From Sediminibacillus halophilus (GTDB lineage: Bacteria > Bacillota > Bacilli > Bacillales > Amphibacillaceae), in the NCBI RefSeq assembly GCF_900103695.1, contig NZ_FNHF01000001.1:1-64000 (forward strand): a DNA stretch of 64,000 bases, in the 5' to 3' direction. The position numbers and the translations under genes were made by a program. Every line of letters begins with the position of its first letter. The first letter of the stretch is position 1. Of this stretch, positions 8,753 through 18,002 are shown piece by piece. The notes under the pieces are model-generated. The model was not told the DNA's origin. It made no database searches and was given only the letters and a program-made list of their open reading frames with translations.

Positions 8753-9403
8753 GTGAATAACCCGCTAAAAAAACTGTTATCCCACGTTAAGCTAAAGCAA
8801 GGTGACGACAATAAGCCGACAAAACTTGCGTATGTACTGATCGTCGGGCTTGTTGGTCTGCTGTTGATATTGGTCAGCGGAATATTCTCATCAGAAAAAA
8901 ACAGCGGGGATAACATGCTATCTGTCACTCCTGACAGCAGTACCAATGAGCAGGAGACTTTCCTCAATAAAAAAGAAGAGACCATCGCTGAGAAGGATGA
9001 AGAGATAGCAGACTTGGAAGGAAATTATGAAAAGGAACTGACAGCACTATTAGAAAAAATCCAAGGCGTTTCCGACGTGGAGGCAATGGTGAATTTAGAT
9101 TCCACCAAGCAAAAGGTTTACGAAAAAAATTTAATCATCGGAACACAGACCACAGACGAAACGGATCAAAACGGCGGAGAGCGTACCCTTGAAGACTCTA
9201 CAAGGGAGCAGGAAGTCGTACTTGTCAGACAAGGTGATAAAGAAGTTCCGCTTCTTGTCCATACAAAAAAGCCAGATGTAAGGGGGGTCCTTGTAGTAGC
9301 CAAAGGAGTGGACCATATGCAGGTTAAGCAATGGGTAGTCGAAGCAGTATCCAGAGTTTTGGATGTCCCAACACACCGGATTTCGGTCATGCCTAAAAAT
9401 TAA
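8753..9403 (+). CDS. spoIIIAG: Stage III sporulation protein AG (channel ring)
   Basis: A 216-residue single-pass protein: cytoplasmic basic N terminus, membrane helix at about residues 25-46, then a ring-building-motif domain that in B. subtilis oligomerises into a 30-mer ring. The C-terminal part with VRGVLVVAKGVDH and VLDVPTHRISVMPKN is typical. GTG start with GGAGGAGGG immediately upstream. Confidence 0.95.
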   Translation: MNNPLKKLLSHVKLKQGDDNKPTKLAYVLIVGLVGLLLILVSGIFSSEKNSGDNMLSVTPDSSTNEQETFLNKKEETIAEKDEEIADLEGNYEKELTALLEKIQGVSDVEAMVNLDSTKQKVYEKNLIIGTQTTDETDQNGGERTLEDSTREQEVVLVRQGDKEVPLLVHTKKPDVRGVLVVAKGVDHMQVKQWVVEAVSRVLDVPTHRISVMPKN

Positions 9404-9418
9404 TAAGGAGGAATTGAC

Positions 9419-9988
9419 ATGCTGAAAAAGCAAACAGTTTGGTTATTGACAATGTTAAGTTTAATGATTGTACTGAGTGTATATTATATGAGTTCTCCAA
9501 ATAGTGAGGAACTGGCCTTTTTAAATAATGCGGACCAAGAGAACAAGGAAACATCAGGGGATGGGGCCCAGATGGTGGAAGGGGAGGATGAAGAATTATT
9601 AGAGGAAGGAGACTCCGTCATTTCCGAGTCTTCAACCGATGAATTGTTCACTTCTATTAGAATGCAAATACAGGATGATCGAAGTGCCAAGAAAGAAGAG
9701 TTAGAAGAAACGGTTGCCTCCAGTACCGCTTCTACGGAAGAGATCAATGCCGCTTATGAAGAGATGCAGCAAATAGAGGAAGCGGCAAAAAAAGAATCAA
9801 TTATCGAAGAAACAATCATGGCGGAAAATCAGTATGAAGATGTGCTTGTTCGATCAGAAGATAACGAAGTAGTTGTAACCGTCAAAGCTGAAGAACTGTC
9901 TAAAACAGAAGCGAACAATATCATTCAAATGGTGAAAGACGAGTTTGGCGAAGTAACAATCGAAGTGAAGTTCCAGCCTGCGAGCTAG
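9419..9988 (+). CDS. spoIIIAH: Stage III sporulation protein AH
   Basis: A 189-residue single-pass protein: helix at about 7-24, a very acidic Glu/Asp-rich linker (about 30-75), a helical region, and a C-terminal ring-building-motif domain ending in EVKFQPAS. In B. subtilis SpoIIIAH binds forespore SpoIIQ (LytM domain) to close the intercellular channel. It looks somewhat shorter than the B. subtilis protein, mostly in the linker. AAGGAGG lies 7-8 nt before the ATG. Confidence 0.94.
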   Translation: MLKKQTVWLLTMLSLMIVLSVYYMSSPNSEELAFLNNADQENKETSGDGAQMVEGEDEELLEEGDSVISESSTDELFTSIRMQIQDDRSAKKEELEETVASSTASTEEINAAYEEMQQIEEAAKKESIIEETIMAENQYEDVLVRSEDNEVVVTVKAEELSKTEANNIIQMVKDEFGEVTIEVKFQPAS

Positions 9989-10017
9989 AACCGGACAAGT
10001 TCAAGTTGTCCAGCCTC

Positions 10018-10059
10018 AACCGATTTTCCCGGGATGCTCCCTGGGTTAGTCGGTTTTTT
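10018..10059 (+). terminator. Terminator of the spoIIIA operon
   Basis: AACCGA..CCCGGG pairs with CCCTGGG..TCGGTT, followed by T6. It separates the sporulation operon from accBC. Confidence 0.85.
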
Positions 10060-10153
10060 CTTCTTCATTTATCGGCTGTTATCACGGAAAAGCAGACAAG
10101 CCTTGAACAACAGGATATAATGAATATCACTCCTCTTACTTTCCACCTAAGAG

Positions 10154-10182
10154 TTGAAGTTTTCCTTTCGTTTTCGTAAAAT
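10154..10182 (+). promoter_or_regulatory. Sigma-A promoter of accBC
   Basis: TTGAAG (10154-10159), a 17-nt spacer, then TAAAAT (10177-10182). Matches are 4/6 and 5/6 to the vegetative consensus with ideal spacing. The start site would be near 10189. Confidence 0.65.
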
Positions 10183-10196
10183 GTTAAGAGGAGTTA

Positions 10197-10213
10197 TTAG
10201 TACCTGTTGATAA
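10197..10213 (+). promoter_or_regulatory. FapR-like operator in the accBC leader
   Basis: The 17 bases read TTAGTACCTG followed by TTGATAA. The known FapR palindrome is TTAGTACCTG-R-TACTAA, so about 14 of 17 positions agree, with the left half perfect. It lies about 15 bases past the -10 box, a classic repressor position. FapR represses fatty-acid genes and is released by malonyl-CoA, the product of acetyl-CoA carboxylase. Confidence 0.6.
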
Positions 10214-10240
10214 ATTGTGATAAAAGGGGTGCCCCACTTT

Positions 10241-10744
10241 ATGTTAAAAGTAGAGGAAATTAGAGATTTAATTAAATTGATCGATGAGTCTTCCATTGAT
10301 GAATTCGACTATGAATCAAATGGAACGAAGGTTTCTATGAAAAAGCAGGCTGGAGAAGTGATCCAGGAAAGAACCATCGTAAGCGAACCGGCTGTTCGTC
10401 AGGAAACAACTGCTCCTGCACCATCAGCAGCTCCGGTTCAACCTCAGGAACAGGTAAAAGAAGAACCTGTACCAAACCAACCGCAAGAACAAAATGCTGG
10501 AGACTTCGATCACGAAATCGTTTCGCCTATGGTTGGAACATTCTATAGTTCACCAGAACCGGAAAGTGACGCATATGTTAAAAAAGGCGATAAAGTAAAC
10601 AAAGATACGGTTGTCTGCATTGTTGAAGCGATGAAACTTTTCAACGAAATAGAAGCGGATGTATCCGGGGAAATCGTCGAGATTCTCGCTGAAGATGGAG
10701 AACTCGTCGAGTATGGACAACCATTATTCAGAGTCAAGGCATAG
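10241..10744 (+). CDS. accB: Biotin carboxyl carrier protein of acetyl-CoA carboxylase
   Basis: A 167-residue carrier that shuttles carboxyl groups from biotin carboxylase to carboxyltransferase in the first step of fatty-acid synthesis. The N-terminal ~45 residues are helical, then a Pro/Gln/Glu/Ala-rich linker (about 49-87), then the biotinyl domain with EAMKLFNEI, Lys132 being the biotin site. ATG 10241 follows AAAAGGGG; the upstream TTG/GTG alternatives would add non-conserved residues. Operon with accC 15 nt downstream. Confidence 0.97.
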   Translation: MLKVEEIRDLIKLIDESSIDEFDYESNGTKVSMKKQAGEVIQERTIVSEPAVRQETTAPAPSAAPVQPQEQVKEEPVPNQPQEQNAGDFDHEIVSPMVGTFYSSPEPESDAYVKKGDKVNKDTVVCIVEAMKLFNEIEADVSGEIVEILAEDGELVEYGQPLFRVKA

Positions 10745-10759
10745 TAAGGGGATGACAGT

Positions 10760-12115
10760 GTGATTAAGAAAATATTGATTGCAAACAGAGGTGAAATTGC
10801 TGTCCGGGTCATTCGTGCATGTAAAGAACTGGGGATTGAAACGGTAGCGGTTTATTCAGAAGGTGACAAAGAATCCCTCCATGTCCAGCTAGCAGATGAA
10901 GCTTACTGTATCGGTCCAATCCTTAGCAAGGACAGCTATTTAAATTTCACAAATATCATGAGTGTAGCCACATTAACCGAAGTGGATGCTATCCATCCGG
11001 GTTATGGCTTTTTGTCAGAGAATGCAGATTTCGCAGAAATTTGCAAGGCTTGCAATATTACATTCATCGGACCGAGTGCTTATGCTATTCAAAAAATGGG
11101 TACAAAAGATGTAGCACGAGAGACGATGAAAGCTGCCGGGGTTCCGATTGTTCCTGGTTCAGAAGGAATTATTGCGGACGAAGAAGAAGGGCGGCGTGTA
11201 GCCAAAGAAATAGGCTATCCGGTAATCATTAAAGCTACTGCCGGAGGCGGCGGAAAAGGAATTCGCGTTGCCAAGACAGAAGAAGAATTGGTCAAAGGTA
11301 TCCGGGTAACCCAGAAGGAAGCTGAAACGGCTTTTGGTAACCCTGGTGTTTATTTGGAAAAATACATTGAAGACTTCCGTCATGTGGAAATTCAAGTGTT
11401 GGCTGATAATCACGGCAATGCCGTACATGTCGGCGAGCGGGACTGTACCGTCCAGCGTCGATTGCAAAAGTTGATTGAGGAATCACCATCACCGGCGATC
11501 ACCCCAGAGATCAGAAAAAAAATGGGCGACGCGGCAGTCAAGGCTGCTTTAGCAGTTGATTACTCAGGAGCTGGGACGATCGAGTTTATCTTTGATAAGA
11601 AAGAAGAAACGTTTTATTTCATGGAAATGAATACCCGTATTCAAGTAGAGCATCCGGTAACCGAAATGGTAAGCGGAATCGATTTGATCAAGGAACAAAT
11701 CAATATTGCCAACGATCGGCCCCTGTCGTTCGCACAGGAGGATATCGAGTTTGAAGGATGGTCGATTGAATGCAGAATCAATGCTGAAAATCCGTTTAAA
11801 CAATTCATGCCTTCACCAGGCAAAATCGATATGTATCTTGCGCCAGGAGGTCTGGGTGTAAGGGTCGATTCCGGTGCATACCCGGGCTATAGCATTCCTC
11901 CTTATTATGATTCCATGATTGCCAAGTTAATCGTTCACGGAGCAGACAGGCAGGAAGCAATCAGCAGAATGAGACGGGCGCTTGACGAATTTGTAATTGA
12001 AGGCGTTCATACAACTATTCCCTTCCATATTAGAATGATGGAACATCCTCAATTTATTGACGGAGATTTTAATACGAAGTTTCTGGAGAAATATACTATA
12101 ATGGAAGATGAATAG
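10760..12115 (+). CDS. accC: Acetyl-CoA carboxylase, biotin carboxylase subunit
   Basis: A 451-residue ATP-grasp enzyme that carboxylates the biotin of AccB using ATP and bicarbonate. The N-terminal signature [16 protein letters not shown], the glycine-rich ATP loop [14 protein letters not shown], the [14 protein letters not shown] active-site motif and the C-terminal biotin carboxylase domain are all intact. GTG start after AAGGGGATG. Full length; operon partner of accB. Confidence 0.98.
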   Translation: MIKKILIANRGEIAVRVIRACKELGIETVAVYSEGDKESLHVQLADEAYCIGPILSKDSYLNFTNIMSVATLTEVDAIHPGYGFLSENADFAEICKACNITFIGPSAYAIQKMGTKDVARETMKAAGVPIVPGSEGIIADEEEGRRVAKEIGYPVIIKATAGGGGKGIRVAKTEEELVKGIRVTQKEAETAFGNPGVYLEKYIEDFRHVEIQVLADNHGNAVHVGERDCTVQRRLQKLIEESPSPAITPEIRKKMGDAAVKAALAVDYSGAGTIEFIFDKKEETFYFMEMNTRIQVEHPVTEMVSGIDLIKEQINIANDRPLSFAQEDIEFEGWSIECRINAENPFKQFMPSPGKIDMYLAPGGLGVRVDSGAYPGYSIPPYYDSMIAKLIVHGADRQEAISRMRRALDEFVIEGVHTTIPFHIRMMEHPQFIDGDFNTKFLEKYTIMEDE

Positions 12116-12135
12116 CATAAAAAGGAGTGAACGGA

Positions 12136-12531
12136 ATGGACGAAAACTCTTTATTGAATGTTAGTGAGGGCTCTGATCTGGGTAAAGTGGAAATCGCTCC
12201 GGAAGTAATCGAGGTTATAGCCGGCATCGCCACTACCGAGATACAAGGTGTTTATGCCATGCGCGGCAACTTCGCATCCGGGGTAGCCGAACGGTTCGGA
12301 AAAAAATCGCACGGAAAAGGAATTAAAGTCGAACTCACGGATAAGGGTGTTCTGATCGATGTCTTTGTCGTGCTTGATTATGGTTCGAGGATTCCGGAAG
12401 TTGCACAAAAAATCCAGACCAATATACGGCAGGCATTGAGGAATATGACTGCACTTGAAATTGATGAGATAAATATCCATATCGTCGGTGTTCAAATCGA
12501 TCGGGATGAAACGGAAGAAGAAACAATTTAA
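12136..12531 (+). CDS. yqhY: YqhY, Asp23/Gls24 family protein
   Basis: A 131-residue Asp23/Gls24-fold protein, as always found next to accBC in Bacillus. B. subtilis work links YqhY to acetyl-CoA carboxylase activity control. The family core EVIAGIATTEIQGVYAMRG and the C-terminal INIHIVGVQ are visible. ATG 12136 has AAAGGAG 9 nt upstream; GTG 12127 lies inside that site. A strong terminator follows, so accB-accC-yqhY form one unit. Confidence 0.92.
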   Translation: MDENSLLNVSEGSDLGKVEIAPEVIEVIAGIATTEIQGVYAMRGNFASGVAERFGKKSHGKGIKVELTDKGVLIDVFVVLDYGSRIPEVAQKIQTNIRQALRNMTALEIDEINIHIVGVQIDRDETEEETI

Positions 12532-12536
12532 CTAGT

Positions 12537-12581
12537 AAAACAAGACCAAGGAGCGACAGTCGCTTCCTGGTCTTGTTTTTA
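12537..12581 (+). terminator. Terminator of accBC-yqhY
   Basis: AAAACAAGACCAAGGAGCGA pairs with TCGCTTCCTGGTCTTGTTTT; a very long GC-containing stem with T5. Confidence 0.92.
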
Positions 12582-12762
12582 ATTATCCTGATGAATAGGA
12601 AAGCATGCTTGTATTTTTCGATGATTTCTGTAAAAATTATCTGGAAATGGCTTTGTATCCTGTAACATGTTATTATTTGAAACAGGTATTGCTTGAACAG
12701 CTGTTCAAAAAGAATCAGGACGAGCCCGTTATTTGAACAGGTATTTAAAGGAGAATGAAACG

Positions 12763-13143
12763 ATGAAAAGACGAACAGCACGTGAAAAATCTTTCCAGAT
12801 CCTTTTTCAGATGGATGTCAATGACATTCCGCCGAAAGAGGCTATCGAGCATGTGATGGATGGTCCGGTTGATGATGCTTTCTTAACAGACCTTGTATAT
12901 GGTGTGATTGAACATAAACAGGAAATCGATGAGAAAATCAATGAAAACCTTGAAAATTGGACGTTCAACAGACTCGCTTCTGTAGAAAGAACCTTATTGA
13001 GAATCGCTGCTTATGAATTGTCCTATAAAGAGGATGTGCCAAGCAGCGTGGCGATAAATGAAGCGATAGAACTAGCCAACAGTTATGGAGATGAAAAATC
13101 CGGAAGATTCATCAATGGTGTTCTATCTAAGATGTTAAAATAG
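12763..13143 (+). CDS. nusB: Transcription antitermination factor NusB
   Basis: A 126-residue all-helical NusB that binds boxA of rRNA leader transcripts with NusE. Typical start KRRTAREKSFQILFQMDV, the RLASVERTLLRIAAYEL core and the C-terminal NEAIELANSYGDEKSGRFINGVL are present. ATG 12763 has AAAGGAG 9 nt before it; the longer frame from 12733 is rejected. First gene of nusB-folD-xseA-xseB-ispA. Confidence 0.97.
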   Translation: MKRRTAREKSFQILFQMDVNDIPPKEAIEHVMDGPVDDAFLTDLVYGVIEHKQEIDEKINENLENWTFNRLASVERTLLRIAAYELSYKEDVPSSVAINEAIELANSYGDEKSGRFINGVLSKMLK

Positions 13144-13155
13144 GGGGAAAGTAAA

Positions 13156-14016
13156 ATGGGAGCCGAAATTATTTACGGAAAAGATTTAGCAGCCGAATTG
13201 CGACTGGAGATGAAAGAAGAAGTAAAGAAACTTGCGGAAAAAGGGATTATACCTGGTTTGACAGTCGTCCTGATAGGAGATGATCCGGCCTCCCAGTCTT
13301 ACGTGAAAGGAAAACAAAAGGCATCCGACGAGGTCGGGGTTGATTCCAATCTCATTAAATTACCGGATACAACTTCTCAGCAGGAATTGCTCAATCTGAT
13401 TGGCGATTTAAATACAGATGAAAATATTCACGGTATTCTTGTCCAACTGCCGCTTCCCGATCATATCGAAGAACAAGCAGTAATCGAAGCGATTAGTCCG
13501 GAAAAAGATGTGGATGGTTTCCATCCAATTAATATTGGGCGCATGCTTACCGGAGAAGATACGTTCTATCCATGTACTCCTTTCGGTATTTTGACCATGT
13601 TAAAATCGAAAAACATTGAAATCGCAGGAAAACATGCTGTCGTTGTTGGGCGGAGTAATATTGTAGGAAAACCCGTCGGGCAATTGCTGTTGAATGAACA
13701 TGCTACGGTAACGTATTGCCATTCACGGACAAAGGACATGAAAAAATATACCACAGAGGCAGATATACTGATAGTGGCTGTTGGGAAACAACATTTCATC
13801 AAGGCGGAAGATATTAAGCCTGGAGCAGTAGTCATTGATGTCGGAGTAAACCGGATGGAAAACGGAAAATTAACGGGAGACGTCGACTTCGAGGCAGCAT
13901 CGGAAAAGGCTTCCTATATAACACCAGTCCCTAGAGGGGTCGGTCCGATGACGATTACGATGTTATTACATAATACAATTAAATCGGCAAAACAGCATCA
14001 TCAGTTGTCTTTCTGA
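13156..14016 (+). CDS. folD: Methylenetetrahydrofolate dehydrogenase/cyclohydrolase
   Basis: A 286-residue bifunctional enzyme of one-carbon metabolism, interconverting 5,10-methylene-, methenyl- and 10-formyl-THF with NADP. The substrate site includes DPASQSYVKGKQKA with the catalytic Lys, VQLPLPDHI, PEKDVDGFHP, and the Rossmann part VVVGRSNIVGKPVGQLL. GTPVPRGVGPMT is replaced by the near-identical ITPVPRGVGPMT. GGGGGAAAG precedes the ATG. Full length. Confidence 0.97.
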   Translation: MGAEIIYGKDLAAELRLEMKEEVKKLAEKGIIPGLTVVLIGDDPASQSYVKGKQKASDEVGVDSNLIKLPDTTSQQELLNLIGDLNTDENIHGILVQLPLPDHIEEQAVIEAISPEKDVDGFHPINIGRMLTGEDTFYPCTPFGILTMLKSKNIEIAGKHAVVVGRSNIVGKPVGQLLLNEHATVTYCHSRTKDMKKYTTEADILIVAVGKQHFIKAEDIKPGAVVIDVGVNRMENGKLTGDVDFEAASEKASYITPVPRGVGPMTITMLLHNTIKSAKQHHQLSF

Positions 14017-14049
14017 TGGAAAAAAATCCAGATATGCAGGTGTCTAGCG

Positions 14050-15396
14050 ATGAACGATAGATATTTAACAGTAACCGCATTGACGAAATATATCAAACGT
14101 AAATTTGAAATGGACAAGCATTTAAAGGATGTTTGGTTGAAAGCCGAAATTTCCAACTTCAAGCACCATAGTAGAGGGCATATGTACCTAACGTTAAAAG
14201 ATGACCATTCCAAAATCCAGGCAGTGATGTTCGCTGGGAATAACCGATCCTTGAAATTCAAACCGGAAAATGGCATGAACGTCCTGGCAAAAGGGGAATT
14301 GAGCGTATACGAGCCGCAAGGCCAATACCAGTTGTATATTTCCCAGATGGAGCCAGACGGCATCGGGGCTCTTTATCTAGCATTCGAACAATTGAAGGAT
14401 AAGTTGAGCAAAGAAGGGCTTTTTGACCCTGCCATTAAACAATCCATTCCTGCTTATCCAAAAAAGATCGGAGTGATCACTTCTCCGACAGGCGCTGCCG
14501 TTCGCGATATTATGACTACACTATCCAGACGCTATCCAATCGCAAAGTCTGTACTTTTTCCGGTTCTCGTGCAAGGAAGTCAGTCTGCTGCCTCCATCGT
14601 AAAAGCAATAGAAACAGCCAGTCGGATGGGAGAGTTCGATATTCTAATTGTTGGTCGCGGTGGCGGCTCTATAGAAGAATTGTGGAGTTTTAATGAAGAA
14701 GTTGTTGCCAGGGCCATTCACGCTTCCACTATACCCGTAATATCCGCGGTAGGGCATGAAACCGACTTTACGATCAGTGATCTGGTTGCTGACATGCGCG
14801 CAGCTACTCCGACAGCTGCTGCAGAGCTGGCAGTTCCATCACAAGCGGAAATTAAAGAGCGAATTATTTCCCTTGATCGTTCAATGGATCGCGCGCTAAA
14901 AAGCAAATTAGCCAATGCAAAAGAACGATTAGGCCAATTGCAAAGGGCATATGCCTTTCGTTATCCCGCTCAATTACTACGGCAAAAAGAACAGGAACTT
15001 GATAAATTCGTGGAGCGTCTTGGCAAAGGAGTGTCAGCAAGACACAACAGCAAGCAAGAAAGCCTCCGTGCTCTTCATAAACGGCTCATGCTAAAGCACC
15101 CGAAAACACAGACACAGCTGATGGGCCGTGAGCTTAACCAGCTCCGTCTGCGGCTTGATCGAGCTTTTGCGAAAGAAGTACAAACAAGGCAAAACCAATT
15201 TCAAAAAAACCTGGACAAATTATCTCTATTGAACCCATTAAATACGATGAAGCGTGGGTATTCCATTACTTATCAGCAAAACGGCGAAGTATTATCCTCT
15301 ACCAAAAAGGTCCAACCGGGAGAACAAGTGACGGTAAAACTTTTTGATGGCTCGTTGGACTGCCAGGTATGGGGGATTGAGGAGGAGAAACAATGA
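14050..15396 (+). CDS. xseA: Exodeoxyribonuclease VII large subunit
   Basis: A 448-residue subunit of the single-strand exonuclease ExoVII. It has an N-terminal OB fold (about 1-100), the catalytic domain ([38 protein letters not shown]) and long C-terminal coiled-coil helices. It overlaps xseB by 4 nt (ATGA), the standard arrangement. Start ATG at 14050, with an AGGTG site about 7 nt upstream. Confidence 0.96.
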   Translation: MNDRYLTVTALTKYIKRKFEMDKHLKDVWLKAEISNFKHHSRGHMYLTLKDDHSKIQAVMFAGNNRSLKFKPENGMNVLAKGELSVYEPQGQYQLYISQMEPDGIGALYLAFEQLKDKLSKEGLFDPAIKQSIPAYPKKIGVITSPTGAAVRDIMTTLSRRYPIAKSVLFPVLVQGSQSAASIVKAIETASRMGEFDILIVGRGGGSIEELWSFNEEVVARAIHASTIPVISAVGHETDFTISDLVADMRAATPTAAAELAVPSQAEIKERIISLDRSMDRALKSKLANAKERLGQLQRAYAFRYPAQLLRQKEQELDKFVERLGKGVSARHNSKQESLRALHKRLMLKHPKTQTQLMGRELNQLRLRLDRAFAKEVQTRQNQFQKNLDKLSLLNPLNTMKRGYSITYQQNGEVLSSTKKVQPGEQVTVKLFDGSLDCQVWGIEEEKQ

Positions 15397-15623
15397 GTGA
15401 GAAAGAAATCAGCTTTGAAGAAGCAATGAAACAGCTGGAAGAAATTGTGGAAAAGCTTGAAGAAGGGGAAGTTCCGTTGGAAAAGGCGATTAATTATTAT
15501 CAGGAAGGGATGAAACTTTCCAAGCTATGCAGTGATAAGCTGTCGAATGTAGAAGAACAAATGGAGAAAATTGTTAATGAACAAGGCGAAACTGTACCTT
15601 TCTCTATTCAGGAGGACGAATAG
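15393..15623 (+). CDS. xseB: Exodeoxyribonuclease VII small subunit
   Basis: A 76-residue helical-hairpin protein that wraps the ExoVII large-subunit arms. The core [29 protein letters not shown] is typical. Its ATG overlaps the xseA stop and GGAGGAG sits directly upstream. Its own 3' end carries the ribosome binding site (CAGGAGG) for ispA. Confidence 0.96.
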   Translation: MSEKEISFEEAMKQLEEIVEKLEEGEVPLEKAINYYQEGMKLSKLCSDKLSNVEEQMEKIVNEQGETVPFSIQEDE

Positions 15624-15624
15624 G

Positions 15625-16509
15625 GTGACCGAAAGTCTAGAAAAATATTTAAGTGAAAAGCAATTTCAGATGGATGAAGCGATCATTGGTTATATAAAAA
15701 AGCTCGAGGCGCCGGAACGGCTTAAAGCTGCGATGAAATATTCAGCCGAAGCAGGCGGGAAAAGATTACGTCCGATTTTAATGGCTGCGAGCTGCGAGTC
15801 TTATGGCGGGACCCTAAAAATGGTTACACCTGCAGCAGCGGCCCTGGAGATGGTTCATACCTATTCGCTTATTCACGATGATCTGCCTGCGATGGATAAT
15901 GATAATATAAGACGGGGAAAGCCGACCAATCATATACAGTTTGATGAAGCTACTGCCATCCTTGCCGGCGACGGGCTTTTAACATATAGCTTCGAAATTA
16001 TCGCTTCCGAATTGGCCGTTTCTGAAACCAAGAGAGTGGAATTAATCAGACAGTTAGCCGATGCAGCTGGTCCGAAAGGTATGGTTGCTGGACAAGTTCT
16101 CGATATGCAAGCTGAAGACAAAAAAGCAGACTTGGAACAACTGGAACAAATCCATACTTTGAAAACAGGTAGGCTACTCCGATATGCCGTGACTGCTGGC
16201 GCTATGATCGGTGGGGCGACTGCTGATCAAATAGCATCCCTTCAAGAATATGCCTACTACCTCGGATTGATTTTTCAAGTACAGGATGATATTCTCGATG
16301 TCCAGGGCGACCCCGAGTTAATCGGCAAACCGGTAGGCAGTGATGAAACCAACTTGAAAAGCACCTACCCAAAGCTTCTCGGTCTGGGTGGTGCAATACA
16401 GCAAAAAGAATTGTATATACAAAAAGCGAAGCAATCCCTGAAGGAAGCTGGTGTAGAAAGCTCGGTCCTAGTCGATATTACCGAGTACTTCGGCAACCGG
16501 GATCGTTGA
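15625..16509 (+). CDS. ispA: Farnesyl diphosphate synthase
   Basis: A 294-residue class I polyprenyl synthase that condenses IPP with DMAPP and GPP to make farnesyl-PP. Both aspartate-rich motifs are present: HDDLPAMDND and QVQDDILDVQGD. The GTG at 15625 follows the xseB stop by 1 nt with CAGGAGG about 10 nt upstream; the longer frame inside xseB is rejected. Downstream comes the OLE RNA rather than dxs directly. Confidence 0.96.
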   Translation: MTESLEKYLSEKQFQMDEAIIGYIKKLEAPERLKAAMKYSAEAGGKRLRPILMAASCESYGGTLKMVTPAAAALEMVHTYSLIHDDLPAMDNDNIRRGKPTNHIQFDEATAILAGDGLLTYSFEIIASELAVSETKRVELIRQLADAAGPKGMVAGQVLDMQAEDKKADLEQLEQIHTLKTGRLLRYAVTAGAMIGGATADQIASLQEYAYYLGLIFQVQDDILDVQGDPELIGKPVGSDETNLKSTYPKLLGLGGAIQQKELYIQKAKQSLKEAGVESSVLVDITEYFGNRDR

Positions 16510-16563
16510 ATGGTCTGATAGGTGCTCCTATGTTAGTGCGGGGTGCATCATGCCCGGTTTAAC

Positions 16564-16592
16564 TTGAATTGAGATTTTTTTTGATTTATGAT
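16564..16592 (+). promoter_or_regulatory. Sigma-A promoter for the OLE RNA
   Basis: TTGAAT (16564-16569), a 17-nt spacer, then TATGAT (16587-16592). Transcription would start near 16599, just before the structured RNA. This would let OLE RNA be made independently of nusB-ispA read-through. Confidence 0.6.
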
Positions 16593-16599
16593 AAAATGT

Positions 16600-17195
16600 A
16601 ATCAAATGGGAATGGTGCAGTATTCTAGTCGGTCCTCCGTTCCTGAAGGCGGGCCTAAAAATCCGCCAAAGGGCACATCGATGAAGTTCCTTGTGCTGGC
16701 TTGAGGCGCCCAGCCTTGGGTCAGTGCTGGGAGTTAAGGTAGCAGGGCGATCCACAAAGGCATGTGGGCGAGGACCCTGCTTCCGCGGAGGCCCATCTCT
16801 GTAGTGGCGGCTAAGCCTAGTAGCTGCTATGGAATGGGGTATGAACCTGCGCAATAGGGAAAGGGAATCTCTATTCGCAGCGTAGCCTGCCTTGAGTGGC
16901 CCTGAGGGGATAATGGCTCACGGCGTGATAAAAGCGGCCACTTTTATTTCGCTATTTTGCCATTTGAAATCAGTGCTGCAAAAGAGGCTAGGGAACGGCT
17001 AAAGACTGTCGAGGAAATCTCCTAGACTGTTCCAATGGACATTTAAAAGGGATTATAGTGCGGACTAAGTGGCAATCCAGTCTAGCTTTTGGTGACAAAG
17101 CTAAGGTGGATTTAAAGGGGAACCGCCAGAATGGCAACATTCGGTATCCATCTGGGAAAACCTACTGGACCTAAGCCGCAGTTTTTACCTTTTAA
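16600..17195 (+). ncRNA. ole: OLE RNA (ornate, large, extremophilic)
   Basis: A roughly 590-nt non-coding, G/C-richer stretch between ispA and oapA-dxs, the genomic place known for OLE RNA in Bacillus halodurans and relatives. Paired elements I can see: GGCGG/CCGCC (16648/16663), AGCAGGG/CCCTGCT (16741/16775), CTGCG-AATAG/CTATT-GCAG (16847/16871), AGTGGCC/GGCCACT (16895/16936), GGAAC/GTTCC (16992/17029), TAGCTTT/AAAGCTA (17083/17097). In B. halodurans OLE RNA forms a membrane ribonucleoprotein with OapA and affects ethanol, cold and Mg2+ tolerance. Ends are approximate. Confidence 0.88.
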
Positions 17196-17244
17196 ATGAC
17201 CATTCCTTATACATAATTCTAGAATCCGATTAATGAGGGTAACA

Positions 17245-17820
17245 ATGAAATCACAACTAAAAAAGTCATTACGATTTAGTTTAAGTATTGCCGTTATCAC
17301 ATTCGTGTTAGCGGCTATTTTTTCAGTCATATCTTCTTCCGTACTCAGCGGTGTAGCCTGGATCATCGGTTTGTTGATCGTATTGGTTATTGTGCTGATC
17401 GGTATCTTTTTTGATATGCTGGGTATTGCGGCTACTGCCGCAGATGAAACACCATTCCACGCAATGGCCTCGGAAAAGGTAAGCGGTTCCAAGCAGGCGT
17501 TGCTAATTGTCCGCAATGCAGACCGTTTTGCCAGTTTTTGTAACGATGTGATTGGAGATATATCAGGAATCGTCAGTGGTACTGCTTCAGCGATTGTCGT
17601 CCTGCAGGTAGCTAACGGATTTGGGTATTCAGAAGGTTCAACCATCCAAATTGTCATCAATGTAGTCTTAACCAGTCTAGTGGCGGCATTGACTGTCGGC
17701 GGTAAAGCAGTCGGCAAGTATTTTGCCATCCATGCATCTACCAATATTATCTTTTTTGTGGGCAAGGTTGTCGCCTTGATCGAGTCTAAATTTAATGTGC
17801 AATTGCTAAAAAAAGGGTAG
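17245..17820 (+). CDS. oapA: OLE-associated membrane protein OapA
   Basis: A 191-residue integral membrane protein with about four hydrophobic segments (roughly residues 11-32, 36-60, 103-130 and 138-180). It sits directly downstream of the OLE RNA, as oapA always does. OapA, distantly like DUF21/CNNM proteins, binds OLE RNA and holds it at the membrane. ATG 17245 follows GAGGG by about 5 nt; ATG 17233 overlaps that site. Dxs follows after 180 nt. Confidence 0.85.
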   Translation: MKSQLKKSLRFSLSIAVITFVLAAIFSVISSSVLSGVAWIIGLLIVLVIVLIGIFFDMLGIAATAADETPFHAMASEKVSGSKQALLIVRNADRFASFCNDVIGDISGIVSGTASAIVVLQVANGFGYSEGSTIQIVINVVLTSLVAALTVGGKAVGKYFAIHASTNIIFFVGKVVALIESKFNVQLLKKG

Positions 17821-17870
17821 TGCTATAAGAGAAGAAAATGTCAACGGAATCGTTAATCATACGTTTACTG

Positions 17871-17887
17871 AAGATATTTGTTATACT
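17871..17887 (+). promoter_or_regulatory. Possible extended -10 promoter before dxs
   Basis: TGTTATACT (TGnTATACT form, TATACT at 17882-17887) lies about 115 nt before dxs. No good -35 box at 17 nt. It could give dxs its own transcript apart from OLE-oapA. Confidence 0.35.
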
Positions 17888-18002
17888 AAGGGAAAGTACA
17901 AATTGCGACATAAAATGGAATTGCGTAAGTAAATAGGAACCGGTAGGTAAATGACAAGAAATGACCGACCGGAAAATTATGGTGAAGGGGAGGAATCCCA
18001 TC

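Noticed and set aside
12335-12781. Minus-strand open frame of 148 codons across the yqhY-nusB gap
   Set aside because: It runs through the yqhY terminator and antisense to yqhY; composition is that of a shadow frame.
16528-16854. Minus-strand open frame of 108 codons inside the OLE RNA
   Set aside because: High Arg/His/Pro composition and no start signal; it is the by-product of the structured, GC-richer RNA sequence.
17112-17765. Minus-strand open frame of 217 codons opposite oapA
   Set aside because: Shadow of the oapA reading frame; the plus strand has the ribosome binding site and the expected membrane protein.
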